Shown here: positions 22,886-36,000 of the stretch, piece by piece
Layout: the number at the start of each line of letters is the position of its first letter
Position numbering within the stretch: position 1 is the first letter of the stretch
Source of the DNA: Zingiber officinale
Lineage: Eukaryota > Streptophyta > Magnoliopsida > Zingiberales > Zingiberaceae
Assembly: GCF_018446385.1 (NCBI RefSeq)
Contig: NC_056000.1
Span: 75,030,688 to 75,094,687 of the forward strand
Reading direction: 5' to 3'
Length of the DNA stretch: 64,000 nucleotides
Program-made: the position numbers and the translations under genes
Notes under the pieces: model-generated
The model's input: only the letters and a program-made list of their open reading frames with translations
The model's database searches: none
Told to the model about the DNA's origin: nothing

Positions 22886-24133
22886 GTGTCTTTTGCTCGA
22901 CTTCCTGTGCTCCTAAACTCCTACACACTTAGACACAAGGTTAAATATAATATGACCTAACTTAATTTGTTTGATCACATCAAAACAACCTTGGGGTACC
23001 AATAATCTCCTCCTTTTTGATGTGAGCAACCCAAGTTAAGCTAGGGTAAACAACTATAAATTTAGAACAATAAATTTTGCAATAAAGTGAAAAAAGTAAA
23101 GAAAAACTTTAAGCTACCTCCCCCTAGACTTAATTCTCCCTTCTACCCCTTTGATTATATAAAAAAATGGGGTAAAAAAAAAAAATCTGATGGTAACGTT
23201 TATAAAAACTCTGATTTTCAAATAATTTTGGAAAAGTTTATCAAGATTTGTGAAAATACTGAAAATAATTTTGATAGCACTAAAAATGGAATAGATTTTT
23301 TTAAAAAAATCTAAGTAAAAATTTTTGTGTAACAATAAATAATTTTCTCAGTTAAACAAAATTTTAAAAACTAATTTTTGTAAAAATTTTGGTAAAGTAA
23401 ATCTGATACTTAAAAAAACTTTAAGTAAAAAATTTCTAAGTAAAAAAAAATCTAAGGAAAAAAATTCTAAGTTATTTTAAAAAAATTGTGCAACATATAA
23501 AATATATTTTGGTAAAGCACAATTTTAAAAAAACTTTAAGTTTTAAAAAGAATGAGATTTTTTTTTAAATTAAATAGATTTGTATAGAAAAATTTAAGAA
23601 TTTTTCAAAAAAAATGAGTAACTATTCAAAACATTATCTAATTTAAATTTTAATGCTTTATCAGTTAGTCAATTAAATATTTTATTTCAATATTTAGCTT
23701 CTAGATTGTGGCGAGACACTAGGCTTTCTTGGTTATTGGAGCAACAATCACTTTCTAGACAAAGCTTCATAAGGAAATTAAATGTCTAATTTTCTCGCTG
23801 AAAGCGCTAAGTCTAATTAAAGTTCAAGTTAAACAAGACTTTGGAACCCAATATAGGTTCTAGCCAACTGGATTAATTAAATATTTTTTAGGAGCATATT
23901 TCTTTGAAAATTTTCTAATTTATCCTTTGTGATATTTAAAATACCAGTTCAAATTATATCTTCTAAAACTTGTACTATATATGCATGTATGATTTTTCAA
24001 GTTTTTTTATTTCTTTTTGTAAATTGTCATTTTCTAGTTTTAATATATCAAAATCTTCTAATGGACAAGATTTTGCTAGAATTACTTTTAATTCTTTAAT
24101 TTTTTTTTCTAATTTACAACAATTTTTGGATAA

Positions 24134-27100
24134 TTATTTTATGAATTTAAACATTCTATCGAGAGGAATAGATTGTATCTGACTTACCTTGTCGATCTCG
24201 TTGTCCATGGCTCCCCCTGAACTGTTGCTTTCTTCCGATGTAGCTCCCCCTTCATCGATGCTTTCGATGCTCATTTCGGAAGAGCTTTCTTCATATTCAT
24301 CTTGATGACTTGCCATCAACGTAAGTCCAGAGAAAGCCTCAACTTCTGATTTGGACGACGTTTCATCCCACGTCGTCTTTAAAGTCTTGTACTTGTTCGT
24401 TTGGATAGGCTTCTTTTCTTTGTCTTTATCCTTGTTCCTTAGCTTAGGGCAGTTGTCCTTAACGTGCCCTTCTTTATTGCAGTGGTAGCATTTGATTGTC
24501 CTTTTCTTTTTACCCTGCGGATGGTTAGTTTTTCTTGATTTAAATAATTTTTTAAAGCGCCTTACCATCATTACCATTTCTTCGTTGTCGAGAGAGGATT
24601 TTGACTCATGTTCGTCTCTCATTGCCTTGAAGGCGATGTTGTGCTTCGGCTCCTTCGTACCTTCACATCTCGATTCATGCACTTCAAAAGTTAAAAATAA
24701 TTCTTCTAAGGTAATAGACTCTAAGTCCTTAGAGATATAGAAAACATCTACTAGTGATGCCCATTTTGTATTTCTAGGGAAGACATTAAGAGCGCACCTT
24801 AGGAAATCTCGATTGCTTACCTTTTCTTCGAGATTCGAAAGTTTGGTGATGAGTTCCTTAATCTTTGAGTGAAGGTGCGCAATCGTTTCATCTTCTTCAA
24901 ATCGTAGGTTAGTGAGTTGGTTGCGAAGTAAGTCCCATCTCGCAAGCTTGGCTTCATACGTCCCTTCATGTAGCTCAAGGAACTTCTCCCAAAGTTCCTT
25001 TGATGAGTTGTATGTGTCGATCTGATTGACTTCTTGCGACGGAAGGATGCTCAGTAGATGAAATTCTGCTTTATCGTTTGCCACATAGTTGACCCGCTCC
25101 TTTTTCGTCCACTGGTATTCTTCTTTACTCTCGGGTGCTACAAAATCGAACTTCATTATTAAAAGTAATTCAAAGTCGATTTTAAAGAATACCTGCATTC
25201 ACTTTTTCCATCTAGTGAACTCCCCCTCGAACTTCGGTGGATATTGTTGGTTGCTACTCGGAAAGCCTAGAAGTTCCACTATACAAAAATTTTGTACAAA
25301 GGTCTGAACCTTTTCCTAGCTACCATGTGTTCTTTTAAATTAAATTTTGGATCGCCTGCGGAACTTAACACGTTTGATCCAAAACTTAATCTATTTGTTC
25401 TTTTAGGTTTTGACTTGGATCTCCTGCGGAACTTAACACGTTCAACCCAAATCACCTTAAGTTATTAATTCCATTAAATATTAATTTCCATAATTGGTTC
25501 CCAGTACTGACGTGGCGAGGCACATGACCTTCTTGGATATGGGAGCAACCACCACCGACTAGACAAAACCTTTTATGGAAAGATAATATTTAATTTCCTA
25601 AAATAACTTTAGGTTAACCAAAAAGAACAATCAAATCACAAGGAAAAGAAAAAAAAAACACTATATCGAAAACAAATTCGAAACTCTAGAATCGTATGCC
25701 TCTTGTATTTGGTATTATTTCCAAAAATAACTAGTATGATGCGGAAAGAAAAATTACTAGTTATACCTTTTAGAAAGACCTCTTGATCTTCTACCGTATT
25801 CCTCTTCTAACCTCGGACGTTGTGTGGGCAACTATCTTCCGAGATGAGAACCACCAAGCACCTTCTTCTTCCTTGCAAGTTTCGGCCATCAAAACTTCTC
25901 CTAGGATGAAGAGGTTCGGCCACCACCACCATGCTCCAAGGGATGCTAGAAAAGACGCTTCTTTTCTCTCCTTCTTCTCCTTCTTAGATCTGGCCACCAA
26001 AGCTATCTCCACCATGAGAAGGTTTCGGCCACACAAAGGAGAGGAGAGGAAAGAAAGGGCCGGCCACACCCAAGGAAGAAAAGAGGGAGAAAAATAATAG
26101 AGTCGTTCACCTTGAAGCCTCCTCTACCCCCTCTTTTATAATCCTTGGTCTTGGCAAATAAGGAAAATTTAATAAAAACTTCCGTAATTCTTTTGCCAAT
26201 GAAAAGGAAAATTTATTTAATTAAAACAATTTTTTCTTTTCAAATTTCAATGGCCGGCCACAACAATAAACTTCCAAGCAAATAAAATTTTAAACACCAA
26301 TTAAAACTTCCTTATTTGCTTCCGGAAATTTATAAAATTTCTCCAATAATTTTATCCCTTCATGATTGGTTTATAAAAAGAAAATTTAATAAATTAAAAT
26401 CTTTCTTTTAACATGTGGATAAAAAGAAAGTTATCTCTAAAAATTAAAATCTCTTTTAATCTACAAATAAGGAAAGATATCAAATCTTTTCTTAATCTTT
26501 TGTAGAAACTTATAAAAGAGAATATTTAATTTTAAACTCTCTTTTAAATCATGAACATGATTAAAAAGGAAAGTTTTCTTAAAATTTAAAATCCTCCTTT
26601 AAACAACAAATAAGGAAAGATTTCAAATTTTAAACTCTCTTTTAAACATGTAGATGATTTACAAATAAGGAAAGTTTTTACCAAAAATTAAAACCATCCT
26701 TTTAAACTACAAATAAGGAAAGAGATTAATCTCTTCTCTTAATCTTTTGTAGAAAGTTATAAAAGGAATTTTTTAATTTTTAAACTCTCTTTTAAAATCA
26801 TGATATCCACATAAGAAATAATTTTAATAAAAATCCTTTTTAATATTCTAGTGGTCGGCCACCTAAGCTTGGGACCCAAGCTTTGGCCGGCCACCTACAT
26901 GGCTCATCCACTTGATCTTGGTCGGCCCTAGCTTGGGTTCCAAGCTAGCTTGGCCGGCCCCATTGGATGGGTAAGAAGGTGGGTATGCGGTGGGTATAAA
27001 TCTCTATATACTAGAAGCTACGATAGGGACCGAGAGGAGAAATTGGTTTTGGTCTCCCGATGAAATTAAGCATCCCGTGTTCGCCCCGAACACACAACTT

Positions 27101-27942
27101 AATTTCATCAATAATAATTCATTCCACTAAAGAACTATTATTGAACTACCGCACCAATCCCAAATTACATTTTGGGCTCCTTCTTATTATGAGTGTGTTA
27201 GTCTCCCTGTGTTTAAGATAACAAATGTCCACTAATTAAGTAAGTTACTGACAACTCACTTAATTAATATCTAGCTCCAAGAGTAGTACCACTCAACTTC
27301 ATCGTCATGTCGGACTAAGTCCACCTGCAGGGTTTAACATGACAATCCTTATGAGCTCCTCTTGGGGACATTCTCAACCTAGTATCTCTAGGACACAGTT
27401 TCCTTCTATAATCAACAACACACACTATAAGTGATATCATTTCCCAACTTATCGGGCTTATTGATTTATCGAACTAAATCTCACCCATTGATAAATTAAA
27501 GAAATAAATATCAAATATATGTGCTTGTTATTATATTAGGATTAAGAGCACACACTTCCATAATAACTGAGGTCTTTGTTCCTTTATAAAGTCAGTATAA
27601 AAGGAACGACCTCAAATGGTCCTACTCAATACACTCTAAGTGTACTAGTGTAATTATATAGTTAAGAAAAATTAATACCTAATTACACTACGACCTTCCA
27701 ATGGTTTGTTCCTTTCCATCTTGGTCGTGAGCTACTGTTTATAATTTATAAGGAACCGATAACATGATCTTCTGTATGTGACACCACACACCATGTTATC
27801 TACAATATAAATTAATTGAGCAACCACATTTATCATAAATGTAGACATTTGACCAATGTGATTCTTATTTCTAGATAAATGTTTATACCAAAAGCTAGGC
27901 TTTTAGTATACACTCTAACAGATATATGCTCGGTTCGGCCAT
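24134..27942 (-). pseudogene. gag of element C, interrupted by an LTR and a stop
   Basis: The ATG is at 27942 (MAEPSIYPPKFEG across the insertion). The solo LTR 25245-27920 with its target duplication splits codon 8. A TGA at 25199-25201 replaces the Arg of the KRMEVFFK motif. From 25198 to 24134 the frame is open for 354 residues: capsid-like region (LLSILPSQEVNQI, LWEKFLELHEGTYEAKLA), zinc knuckle CYHCNKEGHVKDNC, TLKTTWDETSSKSEVE and a serine-rich acidic tail. The final coiled coil is cut by a stop near 24134. It resembles Gag of A more closely than that of D or G. Confidence 0.85.
25245..27920 (-). mobile_element. 2676-bp solo LTR (E), probably copia
   Basis: TGTTGGTTGC to ACTCTAACA with exact target duplications gatat at 25240-25244 and 27921-27925. 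On the minus strand it begins TGTTAGAGTGTATACTAAAA. It holds a TATA-like TTATAAAAGAGG (minus, about 26133), palindromic GGCCGGCC motifs (26273, 26882, 26952) and AT-rich imperfect repeats of 'acaaataaggaaag' (26150-26830). The 100-bp block shared with elements A, B and C is at about 25495-25600. The open frames at 25783-26097 are leader-like and not convincing. Orientation is my best guess. Confidence 0.75.
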
Positions 27943-28001
27943 TGATTCGGTGCTTCGATCGACGGTTAATCCTCCTGAAGTGTCCTGGCTATGATACCAC
28001 T

Positions 28002-28841
28002 TGTTAGGACCTGCTGGCCGGCTAGAAGAGAGGTTGAATATCCCTATACAAAATCAAACAAAACAAACCCTTCTCAGATTTAAAAGAATACTTGCATAAA
28101 TGATAAATAAAAGAAATTGAAAGACACAGACTCAGAGAGTTTTACTTGGTTACAACCAGGGAGATTGTTAATCCAAGGAAATGATGCATACAAATTTCTC
28201 CTTTGGGTAGAGAAGCCTCTTTACAACAATGAAAGCTCAAAAAGGAAGAAGCTAAACAAAACATAAAAGCTCACAAGTGTTGTATCAAGAATTTCTTATT
28301 TTTCGTTAGATTATGGACCAAGGCTGTATTTATAGCCTTGGTCGGGGCACCTGCAAGGGATCCAGACACCTGGAGTGGGATAGAATTCTATCCCTGACAC
28401 AACGGTCAACATCCACATCAGATGTGGATAAAAATAGGTTCCGGGAGCCCGGAATAGGTTCGGGCCCTCTACTTCGATGTTGCTCGCCTCGGTCTGAGTC
28501 TTCCGCTCCGGCTCCACTCACTTGGGTGATTTCGGCCATCCATAATAGGGATCACCCAAACGTAACTTTTGGCCTTCTCGAACAACCTTCAGTTCTGACT
28601 TCTCGTCCCTCGGAAATACCTCGCACCTCCTTCTCGTCCGCCCGCGTACTCTTCCGCAACACCTCGTCCCTCGGATGCACTGAGCTCGTCGGCTCTTTCC
28701 CGTGTCATCCTTCTTGCTAGCTACGTCTTTTGCTCGATTTCCCTTGCTCCTAAGCTCCTGCACACTTAGACACAAGGTTAAACATAACAAGTCCTAACTT
28801 AACTTGTTTGATCACATCAAAACAACCTTGGGGTACCAACA
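28002..28841 (-). repeat. right (5') LTR of element C
   Basis: 840 bp, TGTTAGGACC to GGTACCAACA, next to the primer site. The minus-strand TATA box is in 'gtatttatagcc' (about 28327-28338). A GC-rich palindrome cluster at 28340-28465 is upstream of it in the sense of transcription. It serves as the intact reference for the interrupted left LTR. Confidence 0.85.
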
Positions 28842-31800
28842 TAAACTTCTTCCTTTATTAGCCCATTTAAAAAGTCAGATTTAATATCCATTTGAGAAAT
28901 CTTAAATCCTTTATGGCTACATAGCTCAGTAGCATTCTAATAGACTCAAGTTTGGCTACTGAAACATATGTTTCATTATAGTTAAGTCACTCTACTTAAC
29001 TAAACCTTTTAGCTAATAGTCTAGCCTTATTTCTAATAATTTCTTGGTTGCCACTTAGGTTATTTCTGAATACTCATTTTATTTCTATTACCTTTTTATT
29101 ATCAAGTAGTAGTACTAAGTCTCAGACTTCATTTCTTTAAAATTGAGCCAGTTCTTCCTGCATTTCTATAATCCAGTCTAGGTCAAATAGGGATTCTTCT
29201 ATCATTTTGGGTTCAATTTTAGATATCAAGGATATTAGACTTAAGTTTCTGAAGAATGATCTAGTCTGAACTCTTAGGTCTGAGTCACCTATAATTTCTT
29301 CAATTGGGTGATCTGAGCTGACTCTTATTATTCTAGGCTCAATTTGTGTTTGTTCATTTTCTTGTGATTGATTTTGTTCTTCCTCGTATTTGCCTATTGA
29401 GTTTTCACTTGCTCCCCCTAGAATAGTTTTAGCTCTAACGAAGTTCATTGGTTGATATTGAGGTTGAGTTGAGTTAGATTCTTTAGCAATTTCGTCGAAT
29501 TTTATATTGGTTGTTTCCTCAATTCTTAGAGTAGTTTTATTATAAACTCTATATCCTCTACTGTTTAGGGAATATCCTATAAAAATTTCATTTTCTACTT
29601 TTGAGGTAAAATTTTCTAAGTATTTCCTTGTGTTTAATATGTAAACAGGACATTGAAATACCTTAAAGTATTTGATATTTGATAATTTATTATAGTAAAT
29701 TTCAAATAGGGTTTTATTGTGTTTTTTAATTTATTGTTATTTTATTTTGTATATAGCAGGTTGTACTAACAGCTTCTGTCCAGAAATATTTTGGTAATTT
29801 ATATTCATTAAGTATTATTCTAGTGGCTTCTCGGAGAGTTTTATTTTTTCTTTCCACTATTCCATTTTATTGGGGTGTGTTAAGACACGAGAATTCTTGA
29901 TAGTATCCATTTTCTAAGTAGAATTTAGTAAATCTGTGATTTTTAAACTCCCCATCGTTATCACACCTAATCCTTTTAATTTTTGAGTCTTTTTCATTTT
30001 TTAGTTTGCTTACAAAAATTACTAAATATTTCAAATATTTTATCTTTATATTTTAAGAATTTTACTCAGGTGAATCTTGAGTAATCATCAATTATTACTA
30101 GACAATATAAATTCTCATTAACAGATTTTACCCCATGCGAGTCAAATAAATCTAGGTGTAATAATTCAAGTGTTGAATTGGTTTAAATTTGATTAGTTGA
30201 TTTGTGGGTTGATTTGGTCTATTTTCCTTGTTGACAAACATTACAAATTATTGAGTCTAAGTTACGTAGTTTTAGTAGTTCTCTAACTAAGCCATTTAGT
30301 TTGGTGAGATTTTTAAAGTTAGTATGAGACATTCTCCTATGCCACAGCTAGATTTCCTCTTTTTGTGCCAAGCGACACTTAAGTGAGGAGCTAGCTAGGT
30401 TAATTGTATAAATATTATTATTTCTAAGTCCTTTTAATTTTATTGTGTGATCTTTCATATGTTTAATTAAGCATTCAGTGGATGTAAACCTAACCTTATA
30501 TTCTGAGTACACAATTGAATGACACTGTGTAAGTTAAATTTGAAAAATTCAATCAGGAGTACTTAATTAATAATGAAATTAGATTTTAATTCAATGTTAC
30601 TTATTTCAATTACCTTTAGTTTGTCATTGTTTCCAAAGACAACTATTCCAAGTTTTTTGAAGGTTAACTTTGTGAACATTGTTTGATCCCTGATCATGTG
30701 TCGGGAGTAACCACTGTCCAATATCTATTTAGATTCCTAAAAAAATTAGGAGAAACAAAATTTCAACTCAAGTGTGAACTTATTTTAACTTAATTATTTT
30801 TTATTTTAATTTAAATTTTATCCTTATTCATCTCACTCAGTCTAAGTTTTCATACAAAGAGATTCTATGGTTTTGTGAGATGAGTAGATTGAATTTCAGG
30901 ATTTGGTTTAACTTGTATTAGATTCAAGTTTAGCTTTAGGTTCAACAAATATGTATTCTTTGGATAAACTTGTAAGCTGTGGTGAGTCACCTGGACATCA
31001 TTAGAGTAACCACGCCTTTAAAATTTTCCAAATAGTCCTATCTACTGAAATTAATAACTAAACTTTGGTCTAACCAGCTAGGATTGCTAAGTGGTAGATT
31101 CAGTTAGTTCGACTAAACCAAATGCACTAGGTCAAGCCATATCTTTCTAGACATGCATAGACATAGTTTTCCTAATCTACTATCATCTAAAACTTCTCTA
31201 GCGCTATTTTTCAAATTAAACTTTTGTCCTTTTTAAATCTAATCATAATTAGCCTACTGGGTAAACTGTTGTTTTAGAGGTGTCAATTAATTTGGTGCCT
31301 CCCCCTAAATTGTTGAATTTGTGTTTAAGTTTCAAGTTTATGTCAATTATTTTTATAGTTATAATAAACTTGATTGTAATTTGAATTTGAATTTAATTTT
31401 TTTTCTATTTGAGTTTGAATTGTTTGACTTCATTTTACATTTAGGTTTGATTTATTTGATTTCATTTTATTCTTTAGTTTGGAAGGTTTATTTTGGTTTG
31501 GTTTTGAATTAATAGGTTTAGTTGGATTTGGTTTTAGATAATGAATTTCATTCTTAGGAATATAAAATTGATTGAGTCCTACTTGTGTGGTTAGACACGT
31601 TTTTAGAAGTAACTCAGGCTTTAGTTTGTTTCTTATTTTGGCTTATAAGTGATATAAATATTTTGTTTGTTGAGCTAGACTTGTATCCAAGTCCAGATTT
31701 ATTATACAAAGCTCTTTGGGTTTTAAAGATTAGGTCCAAATTTTGTGATTTAGTAGGGAAAGCTTCTAATAATCCTTTAAGTTTGTTAATTTCACTTTTT

Positions 31801-32844
31801 AATATTGTGTTTTCCTCCTCAAGTTTCATAACTTGATTTGGATTTATACTTTTAATTTATTCCTTGAGGTGTTGATTTTCCTCAGGGAGCATTTTAGTTT
31901 GTTTTTCATATTTAATTGATTTTTTATTCAAACATGCAATTATTCTAAAAAATTTGGAGGTTAAGATAGAAGATACCTCGTTCAAACCTTTAGAAATAGG
32001 TGCGGACTCGTGGTTTGATTAGTCTTCGAACTCATCGTCTTGTTCGATCTCGCTTTATGATTCCGGTCCGGATGCTATTAGCGCGAGGTAGTTGTGATGC
32101 TTTCGATCTTCGATGTCCAATTCTTCGGAGGATGCTTCATCCCAAGTCACCTTTTCTTCTTCCTGCATTTTGATATTAGGTGATTTATTCAGAAATGAAT
32201 TCTTTTAAGTTACCTTTGTATTACTTGTGCCTTCATGTAGTTCTATCAGTTTGTACCAAAGTTCTTTAGCATTCTCGAATGGGCTGACGCGGTTCAGTTC
32301 TTCCTTGGTAAGTCTGCATTGGATGGTGTTCATTACCTTTGAATCGATCTGGGTCTTTTTCTTATCTTCCTAAGTCCATCTTTCTAGGTCAATTAGTACT
32401 TTTGTTGCTTCGTCTACCGGCTCCCGGTATCCTTGCCGGATGGTGAACCATTGATCGATGATAGTCTTCATGTACACCTCCATTCGCTTCTTTCAGTACG
32501 GAAAATGGTCCCCGTTGAAGAGGGGAGGGCGAACAGTGATGTATCCCTCGTTTTAGGCCATTTAAGAAACCTTGCACACAAAGAAGAAGAGAAAAAAAGT
32601 CCCAAGACTAGGTCTTGGATTAGCAGTATGAGAGAAAATAAAGATATTAAGACTCGATTGGTGTTGCACCAATTCAGAGTAGTTTGCAATGGAAAAAATT
32701 TATCCAAAGAGGTAATTATACTAGTTTGGATTATATCGTAAAAACTCAAAAGCCGAAAGAGAAATGAAAAAAAAACTTAAAAGTCACTCCCTTGCCTGAT
32801 TGGTGGTTGCACTAATTTAGAGCGGTACTAGTTCTGATACCACT
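28842..32844 (-). pseudogene. copia gag-pol of element D, decayed
   Basis: Read from 32560 downward with many stops. Gag: FPYWKKRMEVYMKT (about 32505-32460), KELWYKLIELHEGTS, WDEASSEE and a coiled coil with LGYKSSSTNK (31730). Integrase: zinc-binding LWHRRMSHTNFKNLTKLNGL and SIICNVCQQGK (about 30355-30220), catalytic-core pieces LELLHLDLFDSHG, RIRCDNDGEFKNH, and NGIVERKNKTLREA followed by YFWTEAV (about 30170-29770). Linker to RT: VSSDHPIEEIIGD and DWIIEMQEELAQF (29448-29137). RT N-terminus: [27 protein letters not shown] and [15 protein letters not shown] to 28847, where element C interrupts. RT continues at 14805. No zinc knuckle was found. Clade is uncertain (Tork or SIRE-like). Confidence 0.8.
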
Positions 32845-33014
32845 TATAGGATCAGATAGATCCTAAAGGGGGGTGAATAGCGTTTGTCAAAAATCAATAG
32901 CAAATTAAATCGAAATATGCAATGGAAGAATAAAAGACAATGCTAACAAAACTAAGTTTTACTTGGTTCGGAGCCTTCAACGACTTTTACTCCAAGGCCC
33001 GCACTCGTCGAATG

Positions 33015-36000
33015 TGTTGGTCCCTTTGGAGGTCAGCAAGAGGAGAGGGGTGAATTGCCCTGAAAAAAATAAATCTAACTTTTCTCAGATTTTCAACTAA
33101 ATAACAAACACTTGTAATAAAAAAAACAGAGACTCATTAAAAGAAAATAGACACAAGGGATTTACTTGGTTTGCAATCAGAAAATTGCTAATCCAAGACG
33201 AATACGACGTACTATCTGATGATCTCCTTCGGGCGGAGTAGTCTCTTTACAACATTGACAGCACAGACAGAAAAGTAAAGCACAGAGAAACTGATTACAA
33301 GTGAAGTAAATAAACTGTGTAAATCAGTGCTATATTTATAGCACTGTTCGAGGCGCCCCGAAGGGTTCCGGGCGCCCTGGGGGGATAAAACTTTTTCCCC
33401 CAACGTTTAGATTGAGTCAAACCTCGATCTGGTCAAAATCCACTTCCGGACGCTCGAAATGGATCCGGGCGCCCGGACCACTTAAGTCAACCCAGTTGAC
33501 TTTTTGTGGTCTGGTTCAGCTCGTCTCGGTTCGGGTCTTCTGTTCTGGCTCCGCTAGCTTGGGTGATCTCGGCCATCCGGAATAGGGCTCACCCGAACCC
33601 AAGTTCCGGCCTTCTCCTCGAGCAGCATTCCTTCCCGGTTTCTCGTCCCTCGAACGTCGCGTACATTCTTCTCGTCCACTGGTGTACTCTTTCGCGGTCA
33701 CCTCGCCCCTTGGACGCACCGAGCCCATCGGCTCTCTCCTCGTGCCGTCCTTCTCGTTAGCCGCGTCTTTCGCTCGATTTCCTGTGTTCCTAAGCTCCTG
33801 CACACTTAGACACAAGGGTTAGATAAAACATGACCTAACTTAACTTGTTTGATCACATCAAAACTCTTTGGGGTACCAACAATCTCTCCCTTTTTGATGT
33901 GAGCAACCCAAGTTAAGATAGGGTAAACATATGCAATAAAAATAATTAATTTGTAAATAAGTCCAAAAGATTTTTCAATTTAAAGAATGTATACCTCCCC
34001 CTAGACTTAACATTCTTCTCCCCCTTTGATCACATAAAAATGGGGTTCCTTTGAATAAGTTTAAGGTAAATTCTAATTTAAAGAAACTATAAGTGTTAAA
34101 AAAATTTCATAAGAGAGAAAAAAAATAAAGCAAATTGCAATAAAAAAATTTTCTAACTTAAAAGAAATTTCGAAGTGTTTGACAAACATAATTTTTAAGT
34201 TTCAAATTAAAAAATTAAGTTTCAAACATAATTCAGAATTTAGAAGAAATTTTCATAAGTAAAAAAAATATTTTTGAATATGTTTTCTAGAACAAATTAA
34301 ATAACTCTTTTAAAGCATTAAGTGATTTAAATTAATGTTTTTTTAGTCAGTCAATTAAACTTTTCATTTCGATACTTGACTTCTAGGCAGTGACGAGGTA
34401 TTAGGCCTTCTTGGTTATTGGAGCAACAATCACTTTCTATACAAAGCCGCATAAAGAAATTACATGTTTAATTCTCTTGCTGAAAATGCTAAATCTAATT
34501 TTGATTTTTAAATTAAGCAAGTTTTTAGAACCCAATAGAGGTTCCTTCCTACAGGGTTAATCAAGTATTTTCTAGGTACATAGGCTTTTGCTATTTTTCT
34601 GATTTGACTTTGGTGAAACCTATAGTACCAGTTTAGTCCTCTATAATTTTTAAAACCAGATATTTGAACAGGTAGAGTTTTTCAATCTTTCTATTTCTTC
34701 TTTTAATTTTTCATTTTCAAGTTTAATCTTATCAAAATCCTTTAATAGACATGATTTTGCTAAAGTTCTTTTTATTTCTATGTTTTCATTTTTTAATTCA
34801 GTATTTTTACCTTTTAATTTGTACATAGGCTTAGCCATAGCCTTAATACCAAAATAAAGTTGATCAGGAGGTAAGAGACATACCTCACTTACCATATCAA
34901 ACTTGAAGTCTGACTCTCCCCCTGCTTCGCTGGATTCATCTGACGTCCCTCCCCCTTCATTGATGTTGGGTTCTGATGTACTTTGCCCTTCATAGCTTGC
35001 CATCAGTGTTATCCCGACATATTCTTGAATCTCGGACTCAGATGATGAACTATCGTCCCAAGTTGCTTTTAGATTCTTGTGCTTCTTGGGTATCTTGACT
35101 TTGTCCTTTTTTAGTTCTGGACATTTTTCTTTTAAGTGTCCTTCCTTTTCACAATGGTAGCAACACATCATTCTTCTATTTTTTGGATTATTTTTATTCT
35201 ACATTTTTTAAATTTATTAGATTTAAAAAACTTTTTAAAATTTCTTACCATATATACTTCCTGATCCTCTTCTGATTCTGACTCGGGTTCATCCTTCTTG
35301 GTTACGTTTAGTACGATCATCTGGCTTAATTCCATTGTTGTCCCTACACACCTGGTTTCATGTAATTCAAGAGTAGAGAACAATTCTTCTAAAGTACTTA
35401 CCTCCAGGTCTTTTGAAATATAGTAGGCGTCGACGATTGATGGAGTTCTAGGAAACGCATTGAGTGCGTAGCGTATGGTATCCCGGTTTGTTACCGTTTC
35501 ACCGAGGTTCTCGAGACCGGTAATTAATTCCTTTACCTTCGCGTGTAGATCGTCTACCTTCTCACCTTTTTCCAGACGGATGTTCGTCAGTCTGTTCTAG
35601 AGGATGTCTCTTCTTGCTAGCTTGGCTTCGGATGTTCCTTTGTGGAGCTCCAGGAACTTCTCCCAGAGTTCTTTGGCCGATGAGTAGCTTCCGATGCGGT
35701 TGACTTCTTGAGGCGGCAACACGCTCAGCAGGTGATATTCCGCACTGTTGTTCGCTACGGAATCATTCTGCTCCTTCTTTGTCCACTGGCTCTCTTCTTT
35801 TTCTTCTCCATTCTGATTCGTCAGAGCTACAAAGCCATACTTTATAATTAACCGAATTTCAAAATCAGTTTTCAGAAATACCTCCATACGACGCTTCCAG
35901 TGTGCGAAATCCCCCTCGAATTTTGGTGGAACAATGCTTGGTCCGACCATCTCGTTGCTTTGATCGACGGTTAGTCCTCCTAAAGCGCCTTGCTTTGATA

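Larger units (their letters stand above)
14806..23004 (-). mobile_element. left (3') LTR of gag-only element C, expanded by two insertions
   Basis: Starts TGTTAGGACAC and ends GGTACCAATA. It matches the right LTR at 28002-28841 in three pieces: 14806-15156, 18132-18550 and 22891-23004. Between them sit a 2970-bp solo LTR and the complete element A. The target site in the host RT is imperfect: tagac (14798-14802, three bases from the terminus) against taaac (28842-28846). Confidence 0.75.
23005..28001 (-). mobile_element. internal region of gag-only element C, split by a 2.7-kb solo LTR
   Basis: A polypurine tract reverse complement (atctcctcctttttgatg) begins the region at 23004. An AT-rich 3' part (23040-24130) follows, then gag. 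A primer site (GTGGTATCATAGCC on the minus strand) ends at about 28000 beside the right LTR. Removing the solo LTR leaves about 2.3 kb with gag as the only gene, the same plan as elements A and B. Confidence 0.8.

Noticed and set aside
25783-26097. 104-codon frame in the 2.7-kb solo LTR
   Set aside because: Lies in an LTR leader region rich in CTT/GAA; no similarity recognised.
28842-32844. Endogenous plant pararetrovirus
   Set aside because: Integrase motifs and the integrase-before-RT order are those of Ty1-copia; no movement protein or coat motifs seen.
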